64,000 nucleotides of DNA from Thuidium tamariscinum (lineage: Eukaryota; Streptophyta; Bryopsida; Hypnales; Thuidiaceae), in NCBI GenBank assembly GCA_947034885.2, contig OX344749.2:14213501-14277500 (forward strand), given 5' to 3'. The translations under genes and the position numbers were made by a program. The notes under the pieces were generated by a model that had not been told where the DNA came from, ran no database searches, and worked only from the letters and a program-made list of their open reading frames with translations. Below are positions 12,194 through 23,545 of the stretch, one piece after another. How positions within the stretch are numbered: position 1 is the stretch's first letter; each line of letters starts with the position of its first letter.

Positions 12194-14393
12194 ATGGCTG
12201 AACGTGATCTTGTTCAACTGGAGAGCGAGCTCAAAACCACTGAAACTTTGCAACTAGCGGCGTCTTTGTATCTAAGCACCAGATGGCGTATGGGTAAGGA
12301 ATCCGAGAATCTGCATCCAGAGAGAAGATGTCCATGCTTCTGGAAGAAAGTGATGAAGGGTTCCCTGCATCATTTGCCGCAATCTGCCATTGTGAGCACT
12401 GCTGAACTCCCAGCCATGCCATTTAATTTTGATGTTTGTTTCTGCATTTGACACCGAGGACACGTACTGAATCGCTTATGCCATTGCGTTTATGATGTGT
12501 TTGCAGTGCATTCCCACACATTTTATGCAAGCGCATCTGGACACATTCCAGCAAGGGAACTTGATCACACTGGAGGGTCGGAGTGGAAACACTTGGAAGG
12601 TGCGAGCAACAGGCAAACCCATTCTGCACTCCGGTTGGCGAGCGTTTGCACATGACCATGGCCTTTGCGAGGGCGACGAGCTCTGCTTCACGCTCACGCA
12701 GCCGTTGCACTTCGTGGTGGACATTTTGGACTGCCATGGCGTCTTGAAGGAAAGTGCCCTCACAGCAACCAACACCGGCAAGTACAGAGTCGCCTCTGTG
12801 TGCTTTCCCTATGAGTATGTGCACAGACCACGCAAGCGGAAAGTTAGGAAGATTTCGGTCACGAACCATGAAGACTCCGGCTATGGCGTGACAGGTGCTG
12901 CAACCATTGCCAGCCGTTGTAAGACCATCGCGAGGGAGAGATCCGGAGGCTACCCCAACATGCCGAGATTCTGCCACAAAAGAAAGCAGTGGGAGTGTCG
13001 GCAGGAGAAGGATGGGCGAGAGGTGCTGACCATCCTTGACAGTGACGAGGACGACGAGGACGACGAGAAGCGTCTGCTTGACCACATGGATCTTTCGTTT
13101 GGAAGCGCCCAAGTGCAGAGTCACCGAATGAGTAACACTAAGCAACTGGTGGCGTACGTGAAGCAGCAGGGCGAATTCGTTTCCCCGCGGTCGAATCCAC
13201 CTCCAGCGACGGGGAAAGATCAAAACACCGTGGCAACTCAAACGATACCTGCTCCAGTCATCGCTGGCCATGGCGAAGAATTAAAAGTTGCAGAAAACGT
13301 CGACACTCTCCATCCACAACTCACAACGAATCAGCCTCAGGCTGCACCTGCCGAAGACACGACAATGTCACACAAGGAGGGAGACGAAACTTACCTTGCA
13401 AACCTTGTAAAATCGAACCGTGATGTGCAGCTTCAAATTCCTCCACAAACCAACCTTTCCGTAGATTCGAAGTCCGGGCTGTTCCAGTCACACAGAATTC
13501 CGACACCGTCGCTAGAAGCAGAACGCAAATCCGTCCATATCGTCGGCCCTCACACAGAGAAGGTGGACCGTCTTCCTCCTACCAAAAGTCTCGAAGTTGT
13601 AACGGCCGGAAGAGAGTGTTTGTTCGCAACACTGCAAAACATTGTCGAAATGCCTGTTATTGCAGACACCATCATGGCTCCGATCACCGAACACCCTGGT
13701 ATACCTCCAGAATCAGTATTGACGAATCATGAGCTCATCGAAAACCTACAGCCGGATTCAAAGGGGGAGCCAAAGGAAAGCGCCAAGGAATTACAATTGT
13801 CCTCTGCAACCAAGTTCGACAAGCGCCGTGAATTTCCCGTGAACGGTAACCCCGTACTTCCCAGCAAAACTTCCACCACAGCGTGCGTGTTGAAGTCGAA
13901 GCGCGTCCCAGTGGCGAAGCTTCACCGAGCGCAGACCCTGCTAGCTGCTCAAGCGATGACGAAGAAGCTGCGCAGCCCGACGTTCGTGGCCGTGATGACG
14001 AGCTCTAACGTGTACACGGACTTCAGTCTCGACATCCCAGCGGAGTTCCGGAAGAAGTCGCGGTTGCCAGTGGGGGAAGCCAAAGTGACGCTGGTGTGCG
14101 ACGAGGTGCCCACCATGAGCAAGGCCGTCTGGATTGGAACCAACCCGGAGCAGCCCAAGTTGGACGCCGATGCCTGGATGGAGTTTTCTCGATCGCATTT
14201 CTTGGAGGAAGGGGATGTGTGTGTGTTTGAGCTTTTCAACCGGGTGACTATCCGAATTGGAATCCACATCTTTCGGGTTGTGGGATTGCGACGCTCCGGG
14301 ACCCCCGAGCACTGGACGCAGCATTACAATGTTGTCCATCTGGACGCACACACGCCTGCTGCACCACACTTGCTCTTGCAGCTGTCGAAGTGA
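12194..14393 (+). CDS. two-domain B3 (REM-like) DNA-binding protein, two exons
   Basis: A nuclear plant-specific transcription factor is predicted. Exon 1 is 12194-12391 and exon 2 is 12507-14393; the 115-base intron has GTGAGC and TTTGCAG borders in phase 0, giving 694 residues. The ATG at 12194 has a good context (AACTATGG). Domain 1 (about residues 46-135) spans the splice: CPCFWKKVM in exon 1, then IPTHFM, SGNTWKV, GWRAFAHDHGLCEGDELCF. Domain 2 (about 555-660) contains FSLDIPAEFRKKS and SRSHFLEEGDVCVFELF. Between them lies a long, low-complexity linker with a basic cluster RPRKRKVRK near residue 173, a likely nuclear signal, and an acidic run DSDEDDEDDE near 243. Two spaced B3 domains resemble the REM subfamily. 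Exon 2 alone would lose the first strand of domain 1, which supports the splice. Coding GC is much higher than the surroundings, and no disruption is seen. Targets are unknown. Confidence 0.85.
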
Positions 14394-14396
14394 AGC

Positions 14397-14755
14397 TTTG
14401 AGGAAGTTCTGATAGTGTTTCGACACTGTTCTGACGCTGCTCTGATACAAGTCTGATACTGGGCCGGCACTGCTCTGATGCTTTCCTCACTGTGCGCTGA
14501 TACTGTTCTGATAGGACTCTGACGCTGCCCTAACAGTGCTCTGATACTACTCTAATACTTCTCTGATGGTTCTCTGATAGTGGTCTGAAACTGTCCTCAA
14601 AATGCTGTGATTATGCTCTGAAACTGCTCTGATACAGTGACCCGGGTTGTGCTGTGATCCTGTTCTGACAATGCTCTGGGACTATTGTGATAGAGCCTAT
14701 GATACCGGTACAGGGGAGAGAAAAGTCTGATACTGTCCTGCTACTGCTCTGACCC
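14397..14755 (+). repeat. degenerate minisatellite, about 11-12-base unit
   Basis: Directly after the B3 stop codon the sequence consists of some 30 imperfect units of the type CTGATACTGCT / CTGACACTGTT, spanning about 360 bases. It begins within ten bases of the stop, so it probably forms the bulk of the 3' untranslated region. The variation between units suggests an old array. Confidence 0.8.
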
Positions 14756-16174
14756 TCGTTGGCGTTTTTGATATTTTGATGGTCACACTGTGATATTGTT
14801 TTATCTTTGTATATATCTTTATAATCTTGGGGAAGTAAAAGTCGACATGGGGCGACGTTCTGCCGGCACAGCATTTGGGCAGATTACATGCTTCACTGAA
14901 TTCGGTCATTTTCCAGAGGACTGTCGACGTGGGTTTCACCTGTACTTTGAGCGAAACTGTGCTCTTTTAAAAATTTGGCGCAGATATTTCAGTTGAACGA
15001 CCATTTAGCTTGGTCACCTACTCACCTGTCGAACACGCTGGGCAGGTATATCTTTGATGGATGATGAAAATTAAGTGTGAATGAGGATGTCTTATTCTGT
15101 AATATTTCGAACAAAGACAGCATCTAAATAGACACTTCAACCTTGCCCGGTCTGCAGTAACTTAGTCCATCTCATGAATCAGAATGATGGTTAGCATTTT
15201 ATGCCTGCTGAATAGCTGGTTCACCGTGCGAATTTGTCTTAACCTAATCGTCTTGCCTAAGCCTGGACCAATTGCACTGAAATCTGTCATTTTAAACGAA
15301 ACCGAGGTTAACATTCTTTGATTTACAAACTACCTAGAACTCGAAAGGTAGACACGATCAACAATCATGTACCATACAGTGTCAATTTGACGTCGCAGAC
15401 ATAATGATCCTAGCTAGTAATGATTCCAAAACCGAGAAGTGATGTCACAGTCACAGAGATCGATCGATATGAGTGCCAACACGCAAAATACGCTTCATTC
15501 TTTGGATCGCAGCTCAGGCCTCTGATGAGGTATTGAATTTAAACTTGCACCCGAAAATCCAAAGGAGGTTGCAACCAACACCCGACCGAGAGCGTGGCAC
15601 ACGGGCAGCGCCGAGCAGAATGGCATTTTGTGAATTGGCCGTCTTTTCAAGCTCCGCCCGGACGTAACGAGCTAGCTCGCATAGAAACACTCGAGCGATT
15701 CCACGAGCTCCGCGTGTTTGTGATCCTTAGTTGCCGATGTCCAGGCGAGTACCCTGCCATGTTTTGTGAGGATGTTCACAGGGTCATAGCCAATTTTCAC
15801 GCCACAGTGCTTCTGCCTGTCGCAGCAGCTTTACCATGGCTATGAACCCTGTCTCCGCCGCGTAATTTATTAGACCGGTGTGAAAAGCTCACAGCAGAAT
15901 TCTGCCTCGTCTTGTTCACCAAACACGCCAATAAATTTGTCAGGGAGAACACATGAGAACCTCGTGACGATTCTTACGATGATTACCCTGTTGCGCTCCT
16001 GGAGTGCCAGGGTCGCATGCACTCGCAAGCTAGCTACTGTAGTGAGACGACGGACTGAGAGATGCTCAAGAGCAAATTTAAAGCATTTTGGAAACGAAGG
16101 GGACGAGGAATTTGTGCACTTGCTGAACAGTCTCTCCATGGTGATTCTGGTAGCCACTTCTGAAATTGTCTTGG

Positions 16175-17130
16175 TACCGGCGCCCAAAATTGTGACCCAA
16201 ATCTACACAAAGCTCTAAAAGCTAGGTAGGATATATTCGTATAGAATTACTTTTCAGGCCGCTCATCTTGAAAGTGCCAAAAGTTTGGGAATACCCAATT
16301 TAGGGAATTTGACGAAATCATGGTAGCACCAGAGATATTGACCAGTTGAGAATGGATTGACAACCTGTTTGGTCAAAAACCAAACATAAACTATCTTGAA
16401 CAAGAGAAGTTGGCTGAACGTCAGTTGGATTTTTGAGTGAATGGGCTTGCAGGGGGCGACGTCACCTGAGCAGGAGTCGTCCTGTTTGCTCTCTTTGCCA
16501 GGGCGTGCGGGCTCGCGGACGGCCAAGTGCAAAGGGGTGAGGATGTCTCTCCATTGAAACCACAATTTCGATAAACTGGAGCGACTCTGGCGTCAGAAAT
16601 TGTGACATGCATCTTCGCGAAAGCCTAATTTCAGGCGACAAACTACGACATGTATGGATTTCATATGTATCCGGCTGCGCATCCTGAACCGTGCCAAAGT
16701 ATTGGAATATATCGCAAAATTAATGAAATCGACTGTTGAGTGTTGAAATTATTGGCGTGCAGTGGTCGAGGGACAATCTGACTATGCGGTCGATGTCACC
16801 ACCTCAATCTTTGCGTTCGACGCACATGTGCTAAGCACTCCAAAATTAATAATTTCTAGTTTTCTGTGAATTACAGGTGATGACTTAAAAATGGATGCAG
16901 ACAGATCAGTTACTTGTAATGATCTCCAATTATGTGTAACGTCAATTTCGTCAAATTGGCGATATTCCATTGCTTTGGTGTGATTCAGGCCGCGCAGCCT
17001 GAAACCAAAATCTATATAACTGTCCTAATTTGTGGCTTGAGTCAACTTGTAAGCCAATGTGAAGATATGTGTCACCATTTTTGGCCTGTGAAATACTGGA
17101 ATATCGCCAACTTAACGGAATCAGTGTGTG
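16175..17130. repeat. group of diverged repeats in both orientations
   Basis: A motif group recurs: AAATTGTGAC with a following ACAAAGCTC-like word, then a GGC-GC-CCTGAA segment, then GTGCCAAAGT-TTGGAATA and a GAAATC end. Copies begin near 16180 and 16595 on the plus strand. The copy at about 16930-17000 is in reverse orientation, with GGCGATATTCCATTGC answering TTGGAATAT. A further plus copy is near 17070-17125. A related start (AAAATTGTGACATTCATCCACAAAG) lies at about 21140, next to the fold-back element. The units are well diverged and of unknown origin. Confidence 0.5.
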
Positions 17131-19774
17131 AATGTCGAGGAGAGGTGGAAGATACTTATGAGTAGCTAAAATACTCTTTGACCATATCATGAGGTTGTTG
17201 ATAATTAATATGTTCTGTAGACCAGATGGTGTCAGTGGAAGGACTAGTTGTGATCAAAATATTATTTTTACCAACAACTTAATTGGGACGTCGGGTCCGT
17301 CCGCTTGAATTTTTCTATTTGAAGGCGGACAGACAAATTTCGTGAACAACGTAGCTGAGTGAGATTACTTACAATAGATGGAGCTTGCTGGTCTCTGCTT
17401 GCGTGAGATTAAGAGTCTGGCGACTGAATAATATTCTGCTTAGACTAGCCATTTACTTACGTCTTGACTCGCATAAGAATGTTTTGGAGACCGCAGATAC
17501 TTTGGCCATTGAATCAATTTTTAAAGATAAACTAGTTGGTGGAAAATATATTTTTTGTATTCGTCGTATCGGTAGAACTACCGGAGAAGTGAAACAGTGG
17601 TTGGTGAACTGCATTTACTCTTCCCTGGAGGTTCTATTCTTGAGCTGCTTTATCTGGCATGGAGCGCTTTCTGGAGACTGTATGCTGGGAGCACAATTGA
17701 TATTCCGTATTTCTTAACCTGAGCATAGTTTCCTGCCACCGACCAGCTTGAAGGAGAAGAAGAAACTCCCAAGTTTTAAGATCTATTGTAAGAAAATTTC
17801 AAAGATCGGTTGATAGTCATATTCGTTAAATCAAATGGCACGGACGTGTGTAGTTCACAGTGTTACAATTGCGGCATTCAATTTCACTTACTGCAGATCT
17901 CCAAACAAACCAAACTTGGACTACAAAGACCTGAGGTACCAGATGGGCAACAAGAAAAGTATCAATTTTCCTGGATTTTGACCATTTGAATGAATACAGT
18001 ATGGAGAAAGTGCGCTAGCTAATGAAGATTCACATTTTTTAAATTTCCATTTTCATTGAGAGTCGATGGTGAACATTGCACGTGTTCCTTAAAAATAAGT
18101 AGAAATCGAATTTAAAAAGAGTTCTAATGTAACCTAATCAAAAGTCAGATCTGATTAAAAAAAGCTGGAGGTCTACCCAATTTGGAACTCTTGGTCCTTT
18201 AATCGTTTAGCGGTTACGCGTTTGTTCGTCCTCGCCATGATCCAGCAGACCATTCAAGGAAAATTCCGGAACTAATTTAGTTCTCCTTCGCAATGGTGAA
18301 CTCTAGAACATGCCACCGACCATTCAGATTGCTACAAATTCTTGATTCTGAATTGTTACACCTCGTTCCAGGGCTTGCGAATTTCTCCCTTTCTCATCTT
18401 TGGAAATTTTACACGTGAGCTTCAATTTGAGCAGTTCTAATAAGCGCAAATTTTCAACAAGTCAAGCTCAGTCAGCATCCAACAGTCGGTAGGGCAGGTA
18501 GACGGGCAGCAAGGGTAGGAGCCGAGCGGGCCTCCTGCCTTCTCTTATTCTTGTCAACCTTAACAATCGCAACATCATTATTCAGTTAAACTTGATAAAA
18601 AAAAATAGCGAACAGTTTCATGCTTTCTAAACAGTATGGACACACGTGCAAGCCAGAAATTCTGCAAAGACCGGTACCGCACGTACTTTTCTCATGAATA
18701 GTTGTTCCATACATTGCTGTCCAAGAGTCTACGAAAATTGTGTTCGCTAAACGTCCAGCTAGCTGTGTCAACATTGTCAACGTCTGAATGAAAACAGGTT
18801 GTCTGTACTGGCCGATCGATGCATAACTTAACTTAACCGTCACACAATAAGTTACTGTATCACAGTGATTCACACTCGGAGGACCGACCGACCTCAGCTC
18901 GCACGTACTAATCATGCGATTTCTCGTAATATATTACATTATGCACCGTGATTCGTGTCCCAGGAAGGTTATTTCAAGTCGCCCTTGACCTCACTGGGGA
19001 CTATGATAAGCTAGCAGCATTTCCGGGACCCGGCCTCAAGGGGAAAGAAAGTCCACAGGGAACTGACTTGCGTGTATGCTCCTGGAAGTAGACTTAACAG
19101 GGGATCCTGATTTATATTCCCTGTCATCCCACAGAACACGTAACTGAGATGAATTCCCCCGCCTGCTCACGTCCCTCTTTTTGAAAAGCATCGATCGGCG
19201 GGCACTTTCCAGACGTGCGTGCGTCTGAAAAACTTCCATGAGAGAGCTGCAGTAGCAGCTTGCAACCCCTTTTCCGATCAGTTCAAGAATTCAGCATAGC
19301 TCCCGGTTGAGTTTGGTGGTGGGAGGGAGATTTTCCTCTGTGGGGAAATAGATTTATGACGGATTTGGAATTTTTCATATTTTTCCACTCAAAAATAAAC
19401 TTAATACTGTGAACTTTTTTTTTGTTAAGATTTTTTTAAACCTATTCTTGACATACAGGTATGTCTAAATCCAATCATACTCTGGTCAGGAAATGCAGAG
19501 GAAATCAATCATGATTTATAATGCATCATAATGGACTGGTTGCTCCCACCTCCTATGCTCAGAAATAGAACAGTCTAGACTTTGAAAATGGAGGCTGATT
19601 GGAAAGGGGTCGGCTACCTCAGTCAATTAATTAAGCTCACATCTAGCTTGACAAATCCTAGTTTTTACATCTTTGTGTGTGCAGTAGCTCAATTTTCTCT
19701 TTTTTGCACTCTGAATCACACTACTGTAATATTATACAGAGTACAACGAAATCGGCATTAGACCTATTTTGACG

Positions 19775-19935
19775 ATGACGCAATTTCAATCCTTTCTGGG
19801 GCTGAATCTCAGGCCGAAGCCCGTGATGGAGCTGGCTGCAACTTCGATTCCAGGGTCACCAGAGAACGAATGGAAGTCCCATCCTGTGCATCTCAACACT
19901 CAAGCCTGTCAGATCATCAACTGCAAAAGACTAAG
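19775..19935 (+). other. possible orphan exon with ATG and splice donor
   Basis: From an ATG at 19775 the frame encodes about 53 residues beginning MTQFQSFLGLNLRPKP and ends at a consensus donor (AAG, then GTAAGA), with a stop codon directly behind. Its composition is more GC-rich than the flanks. No partner exon or family was recognised. It may be a relict first exon or chance. Confidence 0.25.
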
Positions 19936-20610
19936 GTAAGAGGCTCAAAAAGCGACCATCTAAGCGCTGATGTGCCTTTTTTTGTGTGTCTCCTGATATA
20001 AAAATATTTTTAGTTTATTTTTCAGTGAAAGAGAAATAGATGAGGAATCTAACACAAGTCGTTTCATATTTTTTGAAGAATAATTGAATTAGTTATGAAT
20101 TTTCAAACACAATCTGCTATAGGTCCCTATATGTGATCATTGGCCCTTGGAAACCCATCCATGCATAGTTTGAAAAAAAACTAGGCCTTATTCAAAAACT
20201 AACATTGCAAAATGTATAAAGCAATGGAAATGGTTTCTAAAAGTGCCCCTTTCTGAATCTGAAATGAATGCTTGAATTAATCATTATTTCAAATTTTTTA
20301 GTACTTGTAAGAAGGTAGTTGAACAATAAATTTTTATTTTGAATTAAATTAATAGGCACCTAGCCACTTAGTTAGGAATGAAGCTAGTGTAGCTCTTAAA
20401 CCATCCATTGAAGAAGTAAGGTAGCCGGCTCAAAAAGCGACCCTTTAAGGGCTGTTGGCCTTTTCGATGGGTTTCAGATGCTCAAAAAAAAATTTCACTT
20501 ATTTTTCTCTTGAAGAGGAATTGATGAGGAATCTAACCCAAGTGGTTTCATATTTTTCAGAGCATTTATGAATTACTTATGAATTTTCAAAGAATTCTGG
20601 ATATGTATCT
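19930..20610 (+). repeat. diverged direct duplication, units about 485 bases apart
   Basis: The block starting near 19932 (GGCTCAAAAAGCGACC) recurs near 20428 with the same order of words: GATGAGGAATCTAAC, GTTTCATATTTTT and TTATGAATTTTCAAA. Identity is moderate, so the duplication is not recent. Confidence 0.6.
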
Positions 20611-21205
20611 TTTCCTGACCTGTAGGCCTTACAAAAACCATGCACATGTGCTCTGAAAAATGATATGACTTGACTTCAAATCTGCAGTGCTGCATCAAAA
20701 AAGTAATACATGATGTTCCTAAATGCGATCTTACTAAAACTTAAACAAATTTTACAATATTTTAACATTTGGAAGAAGTTAATTGGGCAATCAATTCTCA
20801 TTCAGAAAAATTAAGTAAACATACCCTGTCTTTGAAATGGACCTCCTTGGCTCTAATTCCATCTATTGACAAAGTATGAAGCAACATAGAATAAGTCTTA
20901 ATTATACACTGACAATTGTTAGCAATCCATTTTAGAACCATTGACTGTCCATTACATGCCTCCCTGCAGGACCATCTAAAGAAGAGGGTCTCTTTTCAAG
21001 CCACCTACCTTAAAGATAGATCTAATCAAGTACCCATTTCACAGCCCTTACTGGATGGTTGAAAATGCCTGGTCAGTTTTAGAGCCCTCTCCTATACTGT
21101 ACATCATCAATACCGCTAAATTGGAGCTATTCTAGGTGCCAAAAATTGTGACATTCATCCACAAAGAGCTCCAAAGACAAATTTATGGCCATGCTTATAG
21201 TTGTA

Positions 21206-22604
21206 CAGTGGGGTACCAATCAAAATGTCGTTTTCGCATCCGCAGTGAGAAAAATTTCAGTACTGCCAACTTTGGAAGCCTCCCGCGAGCTCAGAAATTG
21301 GTATTTTACCACGAAATTTTTACCAAAGCATAATCTTTAAGTTAACTATATGTATGCCAAATTTCAAGGCCAAAAGATTCACCGAAAAAAAGTTTATTCA
21401 AAATCTACCAACATGGGTAGTGGTGAGAAACATTTCACTACTTTCAACTTTGACACCTTCCTAAGGATTGAGTTTTTTTTCTTTTGCCATGAAATTTTTG
21501 TCATGAAACAATCTATATGTTTTTAATATGTGTAAAAAATTTCAAGGTAAAAGAATTTTTTTTTAAGAAGATATTTGAAATCTCCCAACAAGTGTAGTTT
21601 TGAGAAAATTTTCACAATTGCCAACTTTGACACCCTCCCAAGGGCTGAAAAATTGGTTTCTTACCATGAATTTTTTTTTGTGAAGTCAAATCTATGTTGA
21701 TAATATGTTCTCCAAATTTCAAGTTCAAATGAATTACCAAAAAAAAGATATACAAAATCTCCCAACGTATGTAGTTGTGAGAAAATTTTCACTATTGCTG
21801 ACTTTGACACCCTCCCAAGGGCTGAAAATTTGTCTATTTAACATGAATTTTTTTGAATAAGATCAAATTTATGTTGATAATATATATTCCAAATGTCAAG
21901 TTCAAAAAACTTACCAAAAAAAAGATATTCAAAATCTCCCAACATGTGTAGTTGTGAGGTTGAGTTTTTACATTCGTGTCAAACTTTGCTCCACAAAATA
22001 ACACTATACTAAGGGCTCAAAAACTCCTCCTCACAACTACACATGTTGGGAGACTTTGTATATCTTTTTTTTGGTAATTCATTTGAACTTGAAATTTGGA
22101 GAACATATTATCAACATAGATTTGACTTCACAAAAAAAAATTCATGGTAAGAAACCAATTTTTCAGCCCTTGGGAGGGTGTCAAAGTTGGCAATTGTGAA
22201 AATTTTCTCAAAACTACACTTGTTGGGAGATTTCAAATATCTTCTTAAAAAAAAATTCTTTTACCTTGAAATTTTTTACACATATTAAAAACATATAGAT
22301 TGTTTCATGACAAAAATTTCATGGCAAAAGAAAAAAAACTCAATCCTTAGGAAGGTGTCAAAGTTGAAAGTAGTGAAATGTTTCTCACCACTACCCATGT
22401 TGGTAGATTTTGAATAACTTTTTTTCGGTGAATCTTTTGGCCTTAAAACTTGGCACACATATAATTAACTTAAAGATTATGCTGTGGTAAAAATTTCGTG
22501 GTAAAATACCAATTTCTGGGCTCGCGGGAGGCTTCCAAAGTTGGCAGTACCGAAATTTTTCTCACTGCGGATGCGAAAACGACATTTTGATTGGTACCCC
22601 ACTG
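21206..22604. mobile_element. fold-back element: inverted arrays of a roughly 175-base repeat, TA borders
   Basis: The element begins CAGTGGGGTACCAATC and ends with its exact reverse complement, and TA flanks both ends, so it looks like a Tc1/mariner-type non-autonomous element. The left arm (21206 to about 21960) is a tandem series of four diverged units of about 175 bases, each carrying TGAGAAAATTTTCAC, CAACTTTGACACCCTCCC, AAGGGCTGAAA and AATCTCCCAACATG. The right arm (about 22028-22604) holds three of the same units in reverse order and orientation. A loop of about 67 bases separates them. The arms differ by one unit, so unequal exchange or slippage followed arm formation. No coding potential is seen. 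Confidence 0.8.
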
Positions 22605-23545
22605 TACAATGAGCCAAATGTGGGGAATGTTTTGCCACTACACATACACATTTCACCTCTTAGGGAAAATACAAGAAATTTTTATTTGCCATGCATGATA
22701 AAATTTGCATATTTTGAGTTCATGTTTGCAATCGTGAATCCAAATTTTTTTAGAAGTGGTGTGGAAAATAGATTTACAAAGTACAAAATAGGGGGACTTT
22801 TTTACATTCACCCTTTGTTGGCCCCACATTTGATTAATTGCACAACTATAAGAGCGACTCAGTGATACATTATAGACTGAAGTGTCAAAGTTGTGGATTT
22901 CCTCTAAATTAATTAAGAAAATTGATGTTCTAATTTAATGTCAAGTTGTATATTGATGCAAGGTTCCTGAATGATGACATGGGATTCATTAAATGATATT
23001 CCACTCTAAACAAGAGTGTAAATGCAAGTGGTTATCATATTCATAGTCTTGAAGCAGATTTGGCAATTATCCTATTATTTTAGGTTGGTGGTTTAATAAA
23101 TCTTGGATTACTTTTGGTACCCTAGCAATGTCATAGCCCATTCTTTTTTGGATACCCTAAACTAAAGCCAAGGGTGTTTGATCTAGCTCTCGAGCCAAAG
23201 GTTTCAACCAAGAGCAATGCAAGTTTGCACATGAATTTCATAATACATTAACACTTGATGCTGCAACAACCTGTAAATTTTAAGAAAATCTCAAATACAT
23301 TTTTTTAAAATATTCAAGAAAATGCAATTTTTAGTGTACATAACTATCCAAAGGAGATTTAAATTATTGTTTACAAAATTTTGTCTTCAACATTGTAAAC
23401 AAAACTTACCTTGTTTAGAAAAGTTATTTTATCAATATATACTCAACTTGTAACTTCTATTTCTTGTTCAATTTTTTGAAGTATATCAAGGCATTGATTC
23501 TGCTTTCTAATTCGGGCATTGACATCATTTTTGTTGCTTCTCCCA
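22605..23545. other. AT-rich non-coding stretch
   Basis: Nothing beyond AT-rich DNA with short homopolymer tracts is recognised. A 92-codon frame starting inside the end of the fold-back element has no motif and is judged to be chance. Confidence 0.5.

Larger units (their letters stand above)
14756..21203. other. long non-genic region of mixed composition with decayed repeats
   Basis: About 6.4 kb without a gene that I can name. Composition is closer to 45 percent GC between 14.8 and 19.3 kb and drops after that. Open frames of 60-110 codons at 15.5-16.2, 17.4-17.7 and 18.6-18.9 kb carry no recognisable motif and no supporting splice structure. The region contains the repeat group at 16.2-17.2 kb and the duplicated block at 19.9-20.6 kb, both listed separately. 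It may be a graveyard of older elements or lost genes. Confidence 0.45.

Noticed and set aside
12423..13271. 282-codon minus-strand frame opposite the B3 gene
   Set aside because: It mirrors the plus-strand B3 coding sequence, starts in its intron and has no recognised domain.
17385..17717. 110-codon plus-strand frame
   Set aside because: It begins at a non-ATG codon, has no motif and no splice support; treated as chance.
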